Below, in pieces: positions 16,193-23,877 of a stretch of 32,559 nt of DNA (position 1 is the stretch's first letter; each line of letters starts with the position of its first letter). The stretch lies in assembly GCA_021792795.1 (NCBI GenBank), contig JAJYUB010000037.1:1-32559 (forward strand), read 5' to 3'. The DNA is from Acidobacteriota bacterium. Lineage in GTDB: Bacteria > Acidobacteriota > Terriglobia > Terriglobales > Acidobacteriaceae. Both the position numbers and the translations under genes were made by a program. Under the pieces are notes generated by a model. That model ran no database searches, was not told the DNA's origin, and saw only the letters and a program-made list of their open reading frames with translations.

Positions 16193-16230
16193 TTGACTTT
16201 ACCGTCTACTGTATGCTTACTCTATACAGT
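16193..16230 (+). promoter_or_regulatory. GntR promoter with overlapping palindromic operator
   Basis: TTGACT (16193-16198), 17 bp, then CTTACT (16216-16221) form a candidate promoter. A perfect palindrome, ACTGTAT (16208-16214) and ATACAGT (16224-16230) separated by 9 bp, exactly brackets this -10 element. The GTG start at 16229 lies 7 nt past the -10 box and has no Shine-Dalgarno sequence, so the mRNA is probably leaderless. A GntR dimer bound here would block RNA polymerase; autorepression is the natural reading. Confidence 0.6.
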
Positions 16231-16621
16231 GAATGGGGCCCCGCAAATTCGCATTGTTCTCGACGGCCCTACGCCGATCTACCGGCAGGTTGTGGACCAA
16301 ATTCGAACATTATGTGTCGACGGCGGACTGAAAGCGGGTCATTCCATGCCCTCCGTGCGTCAACTGGCGGCGAACCTGGGCGTGCATTTCAACACCATTG
16401 CGGAAGCGTACCGGACCCTGGCAGTGGAAGGCTGGCTAGAGGTAAAGCAAGGCCGCAGCGTGTTTGTGTCGGAGCGCCGCGAACCACGGCAGCCTACTCG
16501 CGCCGCGGCGGCGCAACACAGTTCCCGCCTGCGGCACCAGGTCGCGGAGTTGCGAGCAAACGGCTTTTCGCCGGAATGGATCCGGCATGAAATTGAATCT
16601 GCATTGGGTGGTCCTGAATGA
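16229..16621 (+). CDS. GntR-family regulator, YtrA type
   Basis: A 130-residue regulator starting at GTG 16229. The winged helix-turn-helix spans about residues 13-80: PTPIYRQVVDQIRTLCVDGG, LKAGHSMPSVRQLAANLGVH, NTIAEAYRTLAVEGWLEVKQ and a GRSVFV wing. The short C-terminal tail lacks the effector domain of FadR/HutC types, as in YtrA-type regulators that control membrane transport genes. The open frame extends back to 16019, but that part is antisense to dnaG. Its TGA overlaps the ATG of the next gene (ATGA, 16618-16621), so the pair is one translationally coupled operon, and the palindrome around its promoter is probably its own operator. Confidence 0.9.
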   Translation: MNGAPQIRIVLDGPTPIYRQVVDQIRTLCVDGGLKAGHSMPSVRQLAANLGVHFNTIAEAYRTLAVEGWLEVKQGRSVFVSERREPRQPTRAAAAQHSSRLRHQVAELRANGFSPEWIRHEIESALGGPE

Positions 16622-17616
16622 CCTATCTACTCGTCTTACTTCCGGTTTTCATCGTGGGCATTGTTTTCCTGGCAGTCGCTAACCTGCATGCCGGCATCCT
16701 CTTTGGCGCCAGCGTACCTGTGGAGTTCCCCTCAAGCCACGCCGGGCGCCGCATCCTGCGCGAGTATCGCGCGCGCGGAGTCGTGATGATGGCCGTTTTC
16801 ATGTTGATGGACGCGATCGCGCTACAAAGGGGACACGCCGACTTGGCGATTTTCGCGCTGCCAGCGCAGGTCCTGTTATGGGCCGCGCTCTATTCCATCG
16901 CAGTTCGTCGCACCCGGCCGTTTGCCATTCAACCGCCGTTGGTTCGCACCGCATCGCTCGATCGGGACCATTCGCTCAAACCAATGGTTCTGGGCTGCGT
17001 TGCCGCGCTGCTCCCACTCTTGGCTGCCACCCTCTACCTGCATCTGCACTGGGCATCCATACCGGAAATCTTTCCGGTCCACTGGGGCGCGGATGGCCAG
17101 GCGAACGGCTGGACCCAACGCACGGTCACTGGTGTATACATGCCGATCTGGATCGGCGTGGCTGTCATCGGATTCGTACTCGTCATCGGCATTTCGGTGC
17201 GCTACGCTCGCGGCGGAGAGGGCCTTCGCAGACTCACGCGGACCGTCTTGATACTCGTTTCAGCGCTGCTCTCATTCACGTTCACCTGGGTCGCGTTGCT
17301 TCCCTTGCTGCATCGGAATGGCCCTACAGCGCCCTTTGCCGCCGTTGGCGTCTCATTGGTCGGCGCAGGCATCGTCTTCTGGGCCATCGTCCAACAAATC
17401 CGTTTGCGAAATTCAGGCGAACCCTACGACGGAACCCCGGACAACTGCTGGTATGCCGGCATGTTCTATTACAATCCCGCCGATCCTTCCATCTTTGTGC
17501 CCAAGCGTTTAGGAGTTGGCCATACGCTCAACTTCGCGCACCCCATTTCCTGGATGGGTCTCGCAGTCCTGTTGCTGCCGATCGGATTCCTATTGCTGCA
17601 TCGACATGCTCGCTAA
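16618..17616 (+). CDS. DUF1648-domain membrane protein
   Basis: A 332-residue polytopic membrane protein with about seven hydrophobic segments (roughly residues 3-22, 55-70, 80-97, 122-143, 172-193, 208-228 and 312-328). The DUF1648 core is the stretch IPEIFPVHWGADGQANGWTQRT (148-169), and near the C-terminus DNCWYAGMFYYNP followed by ADPSIFVPKRLG matches the DUF5808-like tail common in such proteins. The family, related to SdpI immunity proteins, is associated with a coupled small GntR or autorepressor-type regulator; the substrate is unknown. The start overlaps the GntR stop. Its TAA (17614-17616) overlaps the stop of the convergent GNAT gene by a CTAA, so the two transcripts run into each other. 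Confidence 0.85.
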   Translation: MTYLLVLLPVFIVGIVFLAVANLHAGILFGASVPVEFPSSHAGRRILREYRARGVVMMAVFMLMDAIALQRGHADLAIFALPAQVLLWAALYSIAVRRTRPFAIQPPLVRTASLDRDHSLKPMVLGCVAALLPLLAATLYLHLHWASIPEIFPVHWGADGQANGWTQRTVTGVYMPIWIGVAVIGFVLVIGISVRYARGGEGLRRLTRTVLILVSALLSFTFTWVALLPLLHRNGPTAPFAAVGVSLVGAGIVFWAIVQQIRLRNSGEPYDGTPDNCWYAGMFYYNPADPSIFVPKRLGVGHTLNFAHPISWMGLAVLLLPIGFLLLHRHAR

Positions 17617-18176
17617 ACCGGAGCGATCGCGCCCGAAACGGTGCGGACGACCTTCTCCATAAGGACCACAGGCAGCGTGACACCCGCTTCCAGCGGCACC
17701 GTCATCTCCTCCACCGCGCGGTAGCCCCGCCGCAAATAGACTGGAACGCCGGTCAGCGTCGCTCCCATTTCCAGTCGAGTAAATCCAGCCGCGATGGCAG
17801 CGTCCTCGGCTGCTTTCAAAAGCAAGCTCCCAATGCCTCGGCGGGCCCACAGGGGATGCACAAAGATCGCGCGAATCTTGGCGGCGTCCTGCAAGGGGTC
17901 CATCAGCGTATTTTCCCGCACGGCATGATGGTCGCCGCCGCACAGCGTTTTGCGTCGGCCCCAGCCCCCGCAACCCAGCATCTGGCCGGCTTGCTCGACG
18001 ACAAAATATGTCCTGTCCTCGATGAGTTGGCTGTCCACGGTAAACGATGTCCGCAACGCTGCTTCGATTTGTGCCGGCGTGTAATCGTCCGCCTGCAATC
18101 CGCGCACCGAGGCGTCGATCAACTTCTTCAGCGCGGGAATATCGGCGGCGTTTGCTCTACGCAAGCAGAACGGCAT
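17613..18176 (-). CDS. GNAT-family N-acetyltransferase
   Basis: A 187-residue GNAT-fold acetyltransferase using acetyl-CoA. The N-terminus LRRANAADIPALKKLIDASV is the typical first strand and helix, and the acetyl-CoA motif A is clear: IRAIFVHPLWARRGIGSLLL (R-R-G-I-G) followed by AAEDAAIAAGFTRLEMGATL. The C-terminal VPVYLRRGY completes the fold. The substrate cannot be told from sequence. GAAGGAG lies about 5 nt before the ATG. It is transcribed away from the ABC remnant and towards the DUF1648 gene. Confidence 0.88.
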   Translation of the reverse strand: MPFCLRRANAADIPALKKLIDASVRGLQADDYTPAQIEAALRTSFTVDSQLIEDRTYFVVEQAGQMLGCGGWGRRKTLCGGDHHAVRENTLMDPLQDAAKIRAIFVHPLWARRGIGSLLLKAAEDAAIAAGFTRLEMGATLTGVPVYLRRGYRAVEEMTVPLEAGVTLPVVLMEKVVRTVSGAIAPV

Positions 18177-18297
18177 TGCACTCCTTCACAGCGGTTGTGG
18201 AGATTATAAATTTCCTTACCGGCCGGAGTCGCAATATCGGCGACGCGGCCACGGGACTGGCTCCTTCACGCCTGCGCCATGCCATTTAGATAAGCCC

Positions 18298-18500
18298 GTG
18301 CATCCCCTTCTCCGCGTCGACCGTCTGTCAGTCGCGTTTTCCTCCGATGCGGGGAGACACACGGCTGTCGATGATTTGAGTTTTCCATTGACCCAGGCGA
18401 GTCTCGGGCACTGGCGGGCGAGTTTGGCTCCGGGAAATCCGTCACTGCGCTGGCAGGTCTCGGCGCCCGGAAAACTGCTCATCCCGGCTTCCAAAACCTG
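18298..18500 (+). pseudogene. Oligopeptide-type ABC transporter ATPase, decayed N-terminus
   Basis: From 18298 the frame reads PLLRVDRLSVAFSSDAGR, then HTAVDDLSFPL, which is the start of a DppD/OppD-like ATPase. At about 18400 the homology jumps to another frame, where a perfect Walker A region follows: GEFGSGKSVTALAGL at 18417-18461. After about 18480 no ABC sequence can be followed, so the Q-loop, signature, Walker B and everything beyond are gone. It is thus a frameshifted and truncated relic. The rest, 18501-18700, has a protein-like stretch (NLLHRALNQLEEQVLSAETL, about 18500-18560) that I cannot assign. No permease or binding-protein gene is nearby. Confidence 0.7.
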
Positions 18501-18702
18501 CTGCACCGTGCTCTAAACCAACTCGAGGAGCAAGTCCTCTCCGCCGAAACCCTCTTGCCATCCCGCTACAACCTCAGTACCTTGTCCTTTGCGAGCCATC
18601 TGTATCGTTCCTCCTCTGGAATGTCGTATCCTAAGGGATCGACCGGAGGGTCCGCTGCAACTCGCCGCTCAACCACTTCTACAGGACTTTACGGACTCAA
18701 TC

Positions 18703-18744
18703 ATTTGCAAATATGCGATTGATTCGCAAATATACAGATATGAT
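18703..18744 (+). promoter_or_regulatory. AT-rich repeat region before the SMP-30 gene
   Basis: Two copies of GCAAATAT (18707-18714 and 18726-18733) lie 19 bp apart on the same face of the helix, the first within the palindrome ATTTGCAAAT (18703-18712). A TATGAT (18739-18744) could be a -10 box, with only a poor -35 match (CGATTG) 17 bp before it. The AT-rich block stands out from its GC-rich surroundings and lies 18 bp before the ATG at 18763. Confidence 0.35.
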
Positions 18745-18762
18745 TATGGTGCCCAGCGCACA

Positions 18763-19785
18763 ATGATGAAAACTTCCCGTTCCTTTCTTTTCACGCTTGC
18801 GGTGTTTCTAGCTTTTTTCGTTTGTACGGCGGTCGCGCAGCAGCCAGTCACGCCCGCGGTTGCAGTGTCCCAAGGACCAGCGGGTCAACAGAAGGCCCAG
18901 AGGCCCTTCGAACTCCATGCACTGACGCCAGAATTCTGGGAGGTGTTCGACAAGAACGCGAAGCTTGAGACGATGGGGACCGGCTTCGGTTTTACCGAGG
19001 GCCCGGTGTGGGACCCTGCCGGATTCCTGTGGGTGAGTGACGAGTCGAAGAACTGGATCGACAAGCTCTATGAGGACGGCCGTGTCGAGAACATGGTTTC
19101 GCTGGTGGACCCCGACGGCAGCACCTATGACCGGGAGCATCGCCTGTTGAGTACCGCGAGCGGGTTGCGCGCGATCATTCGGCTCTCAGCAGACGGCAAG
19201 AGCTTTGAGACGGTCGTCGACCACTACCAGGGCAAAAAACTGAACACGCCCAATGACATCGTCATCGGCCCGGATGGCGCGATCTATTTCACCGACCCGA
19301 CCATCGACATGACGCACGATCAGCAACAGGAACTGCCTCCGTCCGTCTACCGCATCGGGGCCGACAATCGCATCTCACTGTTGACCGCGGACCTGAAGGC
19401 GCCGAACGGTCTGGCATTCTCGCCGAATGGAAAGTACCTCTACATCGACGACGACGACGCGCGGAACATCCGGCGCTACAAGTTCCACAAGGATGGAACG
19501 ATCTCCGATGGGATGGATTTTGGCGACATGCATGACGCTGTGCATCGCGGCGTTCCGGACGGAATGAAAGTCGACAAGAAGGGACGCTTGTTTGTCTCGG
19601 GCCCGAACGGCATCTGGGTATGGAATAGCCAGGGGGTACACATCGGCACGGTGCAGATGCCACAGGGCATGGCCAACCTGACATGGGGCGGACCGGATGA
19701 CTCCAAGCTATACATCACTGCCGGCGATACTGTTTATGTCCTGCAGGCAAAGACGCGCGGGATTCTGGGCCATCCAAAGAAATAG
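18763..19785 (+). CDS. Exported SMP-30/gluconolactonase-family protein
   Basis: A 340-residue six-bladed beta-propeller of the SMP-30/gluconolactonase/LRE family, whose members are metal-dependent hydrolases of sugar lactones. A Sec signal peptide (SFLFTLAVFLAFFVCTAVAQ, about residues 7-26) precedes it. Expected metal and substrate motifs are present: FTEGPVWDP (Glu79), LNTPNDIVIGPDG (Asn164), LKAPNGLAFSPNGKYLY (Asn215), and a later VPDGMKVDKKGRLF with the conserved Asp. The frame is open back to 18589 but those codons lack family similarity; ATG 18763 gives a clean signal peptide. It converges on the PQQ dehydrogenase gene (36 bp between stops). With a dehydrogenase that makes lactones, a lactonase would be its natural partner. 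Confidence 0.88.
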   Translation: MMKTSRSFLFTLAVFLAFFVCTAVAQQPVTPAVAVSQGPAGQQKAQRPFELHALTPEFWEVFDKNAKLETMGTGFGFTEGPVWDPAGFLWVSDESKNWIDKLYEDGRVENMVSLVDPDGSTYDREHRLLSTASGLRAIIRLSADGKSFETVVDHYQGKKLNTPNDIVIGPDGAIYFTDPTIDMTHDQQQELPPSVYRIGADNRISLLTADLKAPNGLAFSPNGKYLYIDDDDARNIRRYKFHKDGTISDGMDFGDMHDAVHRGVPDGMKVDKKGRLFVSGPNGIWVWNSQGVHIGTVQMPQGMANLTWGGPDDSKLYITAGDTVYVLQAKTRGILGHPKK

Positions 19786-19821
19786 CGCGACGCGATGGCT
19801 TGGTTTCCGCTGAAAGATTGT

Positions 19822-21528
19822 CTATGGCAACGCGAAGGCAAACACGTCGTCTCCAGCCGCCACGGCAAAGTACTGCTTGCCCTCAATGCCGTAGGACATG
19901 GGGGAGGCATGCATGGGCTGCCCGAGCTTGAATGCCCAGAGCGGCTTGCCGGTACGGGCATCATCCATTTCGAATTCGTTGGCGTCATTGCCGAAGGCCA
20001 CCAGACCGCCCGCCGTCGTCATCACACCGGCCCAGGCCTGACGTTCGCCGACCTGCTTGTCGCGCCAGGCAAAGTCAAGCTTGGTCAGGTCGAAGGCGTT
20101 GATGTATCCGTCGCTTGGAACATTGCCTGGCGGTGTTCGCGCGCCGGTTGAATAATACGGACGCCCTTGCTGAAACGGTCCGTTCTTCGCCTGAATTACG
20201 TCACACGCTTCCAATGAGCGGAAGTAGAACATGTTTGCAAGCGGATCGTAGCTGGGGGAATACCAGTTGGTCGCACCCTCGATGCCGGGGCAAACCAGAA
20301 CGCCCTTTGCGTTGGGAATGAGGTTGTTGGAGATGGGCCGCCCGTTCTTGTCGATGCCCTTGGCCCAGTTCATCCGTTTCATAAACTGTTTTGAGTAGAG
20401 ATACTCTCCCGTCGCGCGATCCAGGATGTAGAGAAAGCCATTGCGGTTTGCCGTCACGATGAGTTTGCGCGGCTTGTTCTTGAACTTTGCATCCACCAGT
20501 ACCGGCGTCTGCACAGAGTCATAGTCGTAGAGATCGTGCGGATTGAACTGGAAATACCATTTCATCTTCCCAGTGTCCGGGTCCAGCGCCACCAGAGAGC
20601 TGGTATAGAGGTTGTCGCCGGGCCGCACGCTGCCGTCGAAATCCGGCGCGGCATTGCCCGTGCCCCAGTAGATCGTGTTGAGTTCAGGATCGTAGGTGCC
20701 CGGCATCCACGCGGTCCCGCCGCCGCGCAAAAAATCCTCGCCGACGGGCCAGGTTTCCGATCCTTTCTCTCCTGGAGCGGGAATCGTCCAGAAGCGCCAC
20801 ACCTCTTTGCCTGTCTGCGCATCGAAGGCGGCCACAAAGCCGCGCACGCCGTCGTCGCCGCCGGAGGTGCCGACCAGTACTTTGTCTTTCACAATCAGGG
20901 GGGCACTCGTCGCGCCGTAGCTCTGGGTATTGTCCGCATAGGCCACATCCCAGATCAGGTTGCCCGAGCGTGCATCCAGGCACAGCAGGTGGGCATTGTC
21001 CGTCTCCATATAGACACGCGTCCCCAGCACCGCAACGCCGCGGTTGATATGGCCGGAGGCATCGTCAATCAATCCCGGCGAAACGCCGCGCGCATGGCGC
21101 CACAGCAGCGTACCCGTCCTCGCATCCAGGGCATAGGCGTCGTTGGAGCCGGTGATGAACATTACCCCGGCCACCACCACCGGCGTTACCTGCAGCACGC
21201 CCGCATTCTGTGTGTGGAAGACCCACTTTGCCGCCAGGTGGCGGACGTTTGCCGGCGTAACCTGGGCCAGGCTGCTGAAGCGCCGTCCGGTGTAGTCGCC
21301 GTTGTACGACACCCAGTTGTTTTTGATGGTCTTCTGCAACAGATCGCTCGGCTGCACATCGATCAGGCCCAACTGGGTTCCATGTCTCGACTCGTGTCCC
21401 GAGCCCTTCACTGCGGCGAGTGCCTTCGTCGCCGGCTTGGCTGCCGACCGCCCCTGCGCGGCGACGGTTGCGATCGCCAGCGCGCCTGTCGCGGCAAGCC
21501 CAACCATGCTCCTGCGGAATCTCGTCAT
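19822..21528 (-). CDS. PQQ-dependent alcohol/sugar dehydrogenase, exported
   Basis: A 568-residue eight-bladed quinoprotein with a signal peptide (MVGLAATGALAIATVAAQG). Tryptophan-docking repeats are plain (LDARTGTLLWRH, LDARSGNLIWDV, FDAQTGKEVWRFW, LDPDTGKMKWYF). The cofactor pocket shows SGGDDGVRG, YWGTGNAAPDFDGS (metal-binding Asn) and NPHDLYDYD, where DYD offers the catalytic Asp plus the extra Asp found in lanthanide-type XoxF enzymes. The adjacent Cys-Cys ring of methanol dehydrogenases is absent (SGHINRG instead), and the usual metal Glu is an Asp. ATG 21528 is preferred (GGAAGGGA seven nt upstream) over an in-frame GTG at 21534. It follows the cytochrome gene by 39 bp, its likely electron acceptor. 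The substrate is unknown. Confidence 0.88.
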   Translation of the reverse strand: MTRFRRSMVGLAATGALAIATVAAQGRSAAKPATKALAAVKGSGHESRHGTQLGLIDVQPSDLLQKTIKNNWVSYNGDYTGRRFSSLAQVTPANVRHLAAKWVFHTQNAGVLQVTPVVVAGVMFITGSNDAYALDARTGTLLWRHARGVSPGLIDDASGHINRGVAVLGTRVYMETDNAHLLCLDARSGNLIWDVAYADNTQSYGATSAPLIVKDKVLVGTSGGDDGVRGFVAAFDAQTGKEVWRFWTIPAPGEKGSETWPVGEDFLRGGGTAWMPGTYDPELNTIYWGTGNAAPDFDGSVRPGDNLYTSSLVALDPDTGKMKWYFQFNPHDLYDYDSVQTPVLVDAKFKNKPRKLIVTANRNGFLYILDRATGEYLYSKQFMKRMNWAKGIDKNGRPISNNLIPNAKGVLVCPGIEGATNWYSPSYDPLANMFYFRSLEACDVIQAKNGPFQQGRPYYSTGARTPPGNVPSDGYINAFDLTKLDFAWRDKQVGERQAWAGVMTTAGGLVAFGNDANEFEMDDARTGKPLWAFKLGQPMHASPMSYGIEGKQYFAVAAGDDVFAFALP

Positions 21529-21567
21529 CGTCACGTCCCTTCCGTCGTGTCGGAATGTCGCCTGGCG

Positions 21568-22404
21568 CTAATTCCGATGGCGCCGTCTGGGCCTTGCGGG
21601 CGTCGGCTCGCTTGGGGCATGCCTGCCGGTGACGATCAGGAAGGCCACGAGGTCGTCCAGTTCGCCGGACGTCAACCGGGCCCCATAATCGCGCGGCATC
21701 AGAGAGTGGTGGGTGTAGGTCACCTTCACCAGGTTGCTCCTCGACAGAAAGCGATACCGCCCGTCCTCCGTCTGCAGCGTGATGTTGAGGTTGTCTTCCG
21801 CGCGCACCACGCCGGTCAGGCTCTGTCCAGCCCTGGTCCGCACCTCTGCCACGCGCGATGTCGGTTCGAGATTCGCATCCGGGTTCACCATCGCCTGCAG
21901 AACTTCCTCCGCCGTCCGGTTCCTTGCATAGGAGGTCAGCTCCGCCGCCATAAAGCCGCCTTTGCCGCCGACCATGTGGCAGATGGAGCACTGCCCCTTG
22001 CCGAAGAAAAGTTGCCGACCAGCATTTGGGTCTCCCGTCAGCTTTGCCGAAGGCGCAACCTCGGTCGCTCCCTGTAGCGTGCGTAAATACTGCACCACCG
22101 CCTGTGTTCCCCGATCGCCGAGATCGGGAAACCCAGGCATACCCTGGTCTGCCTCGCCATTCTGCACGATGCCCATCAGGTCCCGGTTCGAGAGCGCGAT
22201 CGCTTTCGGTAGCGTCGCAATCGACGGGCCCCGCCCGCCCCTGCCATCCGCACCGTGGCAGTACGCGCAGTCCGATGCATACATCTGCGCTCCCTGTCCC
22301 GGATTGGGGCCGCTTCTCTGCGCGTCCTGTCCGAATACGGACATCCCTCCAAACAACAATACGGAGGAGTAAACCAACATCGCTGTAAGCCGGGTACGTG
22401 TCAT
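21568..22404 (-). CDS. Diheme cytochrome c, PQQ-dehydrogenase partner
   Basis: A 278-residue exported c-type cytochrome. After a signal peptide (about residues 6-25, ending near VFGQ) come two class I heme sites: CAYCH (46-50) followed by GPSIATLP and GMPGFPDL (axial Met), and CSICH (139-143) with a late SLMPRDYG (axial Met). The C-terminal part between the second heme site and that Met carries a beta-rich TGVVRAEDNLNITLQTEDGRYRFLSR insertion often seen in cytochromes of quinoprotein and membrane-bound dehydrogenase clusters. Start is ATG 22404, preceded by GAGAGA nine nt away. It should carry electrons from the PQQ enzyme to the respiratory chain. The Arg-rich C-terminus (RPRRRHRN) may aid binding to acidic partners. 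Confidence 0.9.
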   Translation of the reverse strand: MTRTRLTAMLVYSSVLLFGGMSVFGQDAQRSGPNPGQGAQMYASDCAYCHGADGRGGRGPSIATLPKAIALSNRDLMGIVQNGEADQGMPGFPDLGDRGTQAVVQYLRTLQGATEVAPSAKLTGDPNAGRQLFFGKGQCSICHMVGGKGGFMAAELTSYARNRTAEEVLQAMVNPDANLEPTSRVAEVRTRAGQSLTGVVRAEDNLNITLQTEDGRYRFLSRSNLVKVTYTHHSLMPRDYGARLTSGELDDLVAFLIVTGRHAPSEPTPARPRRRHRN

Positions 22405-22479
22405 TGTTTCAAATCTCTCGATGAAAATCAGCCAAGGCAAGGATTGTATGCGGCACATTTTCTCCGTGACCAAACTCTG

Positions 22480-23868
22480 CTACCTGGCATTCGCCCCATC
22501 GCGTGGAGGAGGTGGATTCACGGGAACTTCGCCCAGCGGCCCGCGATCGAGACCATGAGAATCCACCAGATGCACTGAGACCCGGGCGGTGTTTGGCGGC
22601 GCGTTTATGGTGGTCTGCAAGTGTACAGGCTCGGTGGGAATGACAGGCATCAGCTTCGCGGCGCTTCCACCGCCTCTTCCGTACAAGTGAACAACCAGAT
22701 CGCCGGCATAAAACACACCAAAGCTGCCGGAAAGTACCAGGCCGGCGGGGGTCGCGGTCGCGGTCAGCGGGGTCCCGATCACACCGCTGTAGGTCGTCGT
22801 TTTGAAGTCCTCTCCCATGCGCGTCGGATACCACTGCGTGTCCATCGCGTAGGTTTCGCCGGGCGCCAACTCGACCATCGGGCTGTTCATCTCCGCCTCC
22901 ACGAACGGCCCTTCGCGGGGTCCCGCGTTCTGTCCGGTCGCCGGGGAGGGTGTTGGTTCACCGGACGAATAGAAGATGATCGACGCCTTTCCGGGATACA
23001 CCGCAGTGGGATCGACATGGTGGCGCTCCACCATGGTGTATCCGGTCGAACCATCCACCGCCGCCAGCCATCCCGATTGAGAGTCGATCCATACTTCTTG
23101 CATGATGTCGTTCCAATGCACGCGCAACGTGCCATCCTTCGCGCTAAAAGCCGGGTTGTCCGCCGGGCCAGTGCGCACATGATAGCCCTTCAAATACGCG
23201 CTTGAAGGAGCCAGTGCTGTCACTCCCCAGAACTTGGTGTTGAAATGGTCCGAACCGGCGGGATGGGACGTAGGGTACTCGGTGATCGTCTGCTCCGACC
23301 AGGTCCGCGGGTAGCCACTCATGTTCTGCATCACCACGTGAAACGAGATCACAGGCGTGTCCGCGCCGATGCTGATGTCGCGGATATATCGCTGACCGAT
23401 CTCCGGATCGACCGGCCCGGTCAAACGCACTGCGCACGTGGGTCCGCTGGAAAGCACCTGCAGCGTAAAAGGTGCGTCATCCAGGTTGCCGCCGCCAGAC
23501 CAATGCTGCTCATCCTGATTGCCCTCCGGCAGCGGCCAGATCTTATCGCCGCCGTAGTTGCGATCGCCGTACCCTTTGCTTTCCAGCGGAACCACCTGCC
23601 CTTGCAGCAAGGGATTGATGTACAGGAAGTCATGTCCGCCGAAGGTGACCTGAATCAGCCGCCCACCGATCTGCGGAACAATCTCCAGCGTCACCCATGG
23701 ATTGGACATCTCCTCGGCCTTCCATCCCAGGTAGTTTGTTGCCTGCACCTGGCAGCCGGGCGCGGAGGTCGTCTGGCACTGCAACGGCAAACCCAGCAGG
23801 GCCGACAGCGCAATCGCAGAAAACAACGTTGGAAACCGTGCTTTGGTTCTGACAGAAGCGAACTGCAC
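22480..23868 (-). CDS. Exported DUF4380 protein (sugar-mutarotase-like fold)
   Basis: A 462-residue protein with a signal peptide (about residues 12-32, SAIALSALLGLPLQCQ). The opening NPWVTLEIVPQIGGRLIQVTFGGHDFLYINP is characteristic of DUF4380, a beta-sandwich group related to galactose mutarotase and carbohydrate-active folds. Further conserved stretches are KIWPLPEGNQDEQHW, TGPVDPEIGQRYIRDISIG, TWSEQTITEYPTSH and HVDPTAVYPGKASIIFYSSG. No catalytic role is established for the family to my knowledge; binding or processing of a sugar is a guess from the fold. GTG at 23868 follows the RidA stop (23878) by nine bp with GGAGAGA between, so the two are translationally close. A Pro-rich tail ends the protein. 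Confidence 0.8.
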   Translation of the reverse strand: MQFASVRTKARFPTLFSAIALSALLGLPLQCQTTSAPGCQVQATNYLGWKAEEMSNPWVTLEIVPQIGGRLIQVTFGGHDFLYINPLLQGQVVPLESKGYGDRNYGGDKIWPLPEGNQDEQHWSGGGNLDDAPFTLQVLSSGPTCAVRLTGPVDPEIGQRYIRDISIGADTPVISFHVVMQNMSGYPRTWSEQTITEYPTSHPAGSDHFNTKFWGVTALAPSSAYLKGYHVRTGPADNPAFSAKDGTLRVHWNDIMQEVWIDSQSGWLAAVDGSTGYTMVERHHVDPTAVYPGKASIIFYSSGEPTPSPATGQNAGPREGPFVEAEMNSPMVELAPGETYAMDTQWYPTRMGEDFKTTTYSGVIGTPLTATATPAGLVLSGSFGVFYAGDLVVHLYGRGGGSAAKLMPVIPTEPVHLQTTINAPPNTARVSVHLVDSHGLDRGPLGEVPVNPPPPRDGANAR

Positions 23869-23877
23869 ACTCTCTCC

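Noticed and set aside
20536-22077. 513-codon open frame on the plus strand
   Set aside because: It is antisense to the PQQ dehydrogenase and cytochrome genes, His/Arg-rich, has no recognisable domain, and is explained by high GC at third positions of the real genes.
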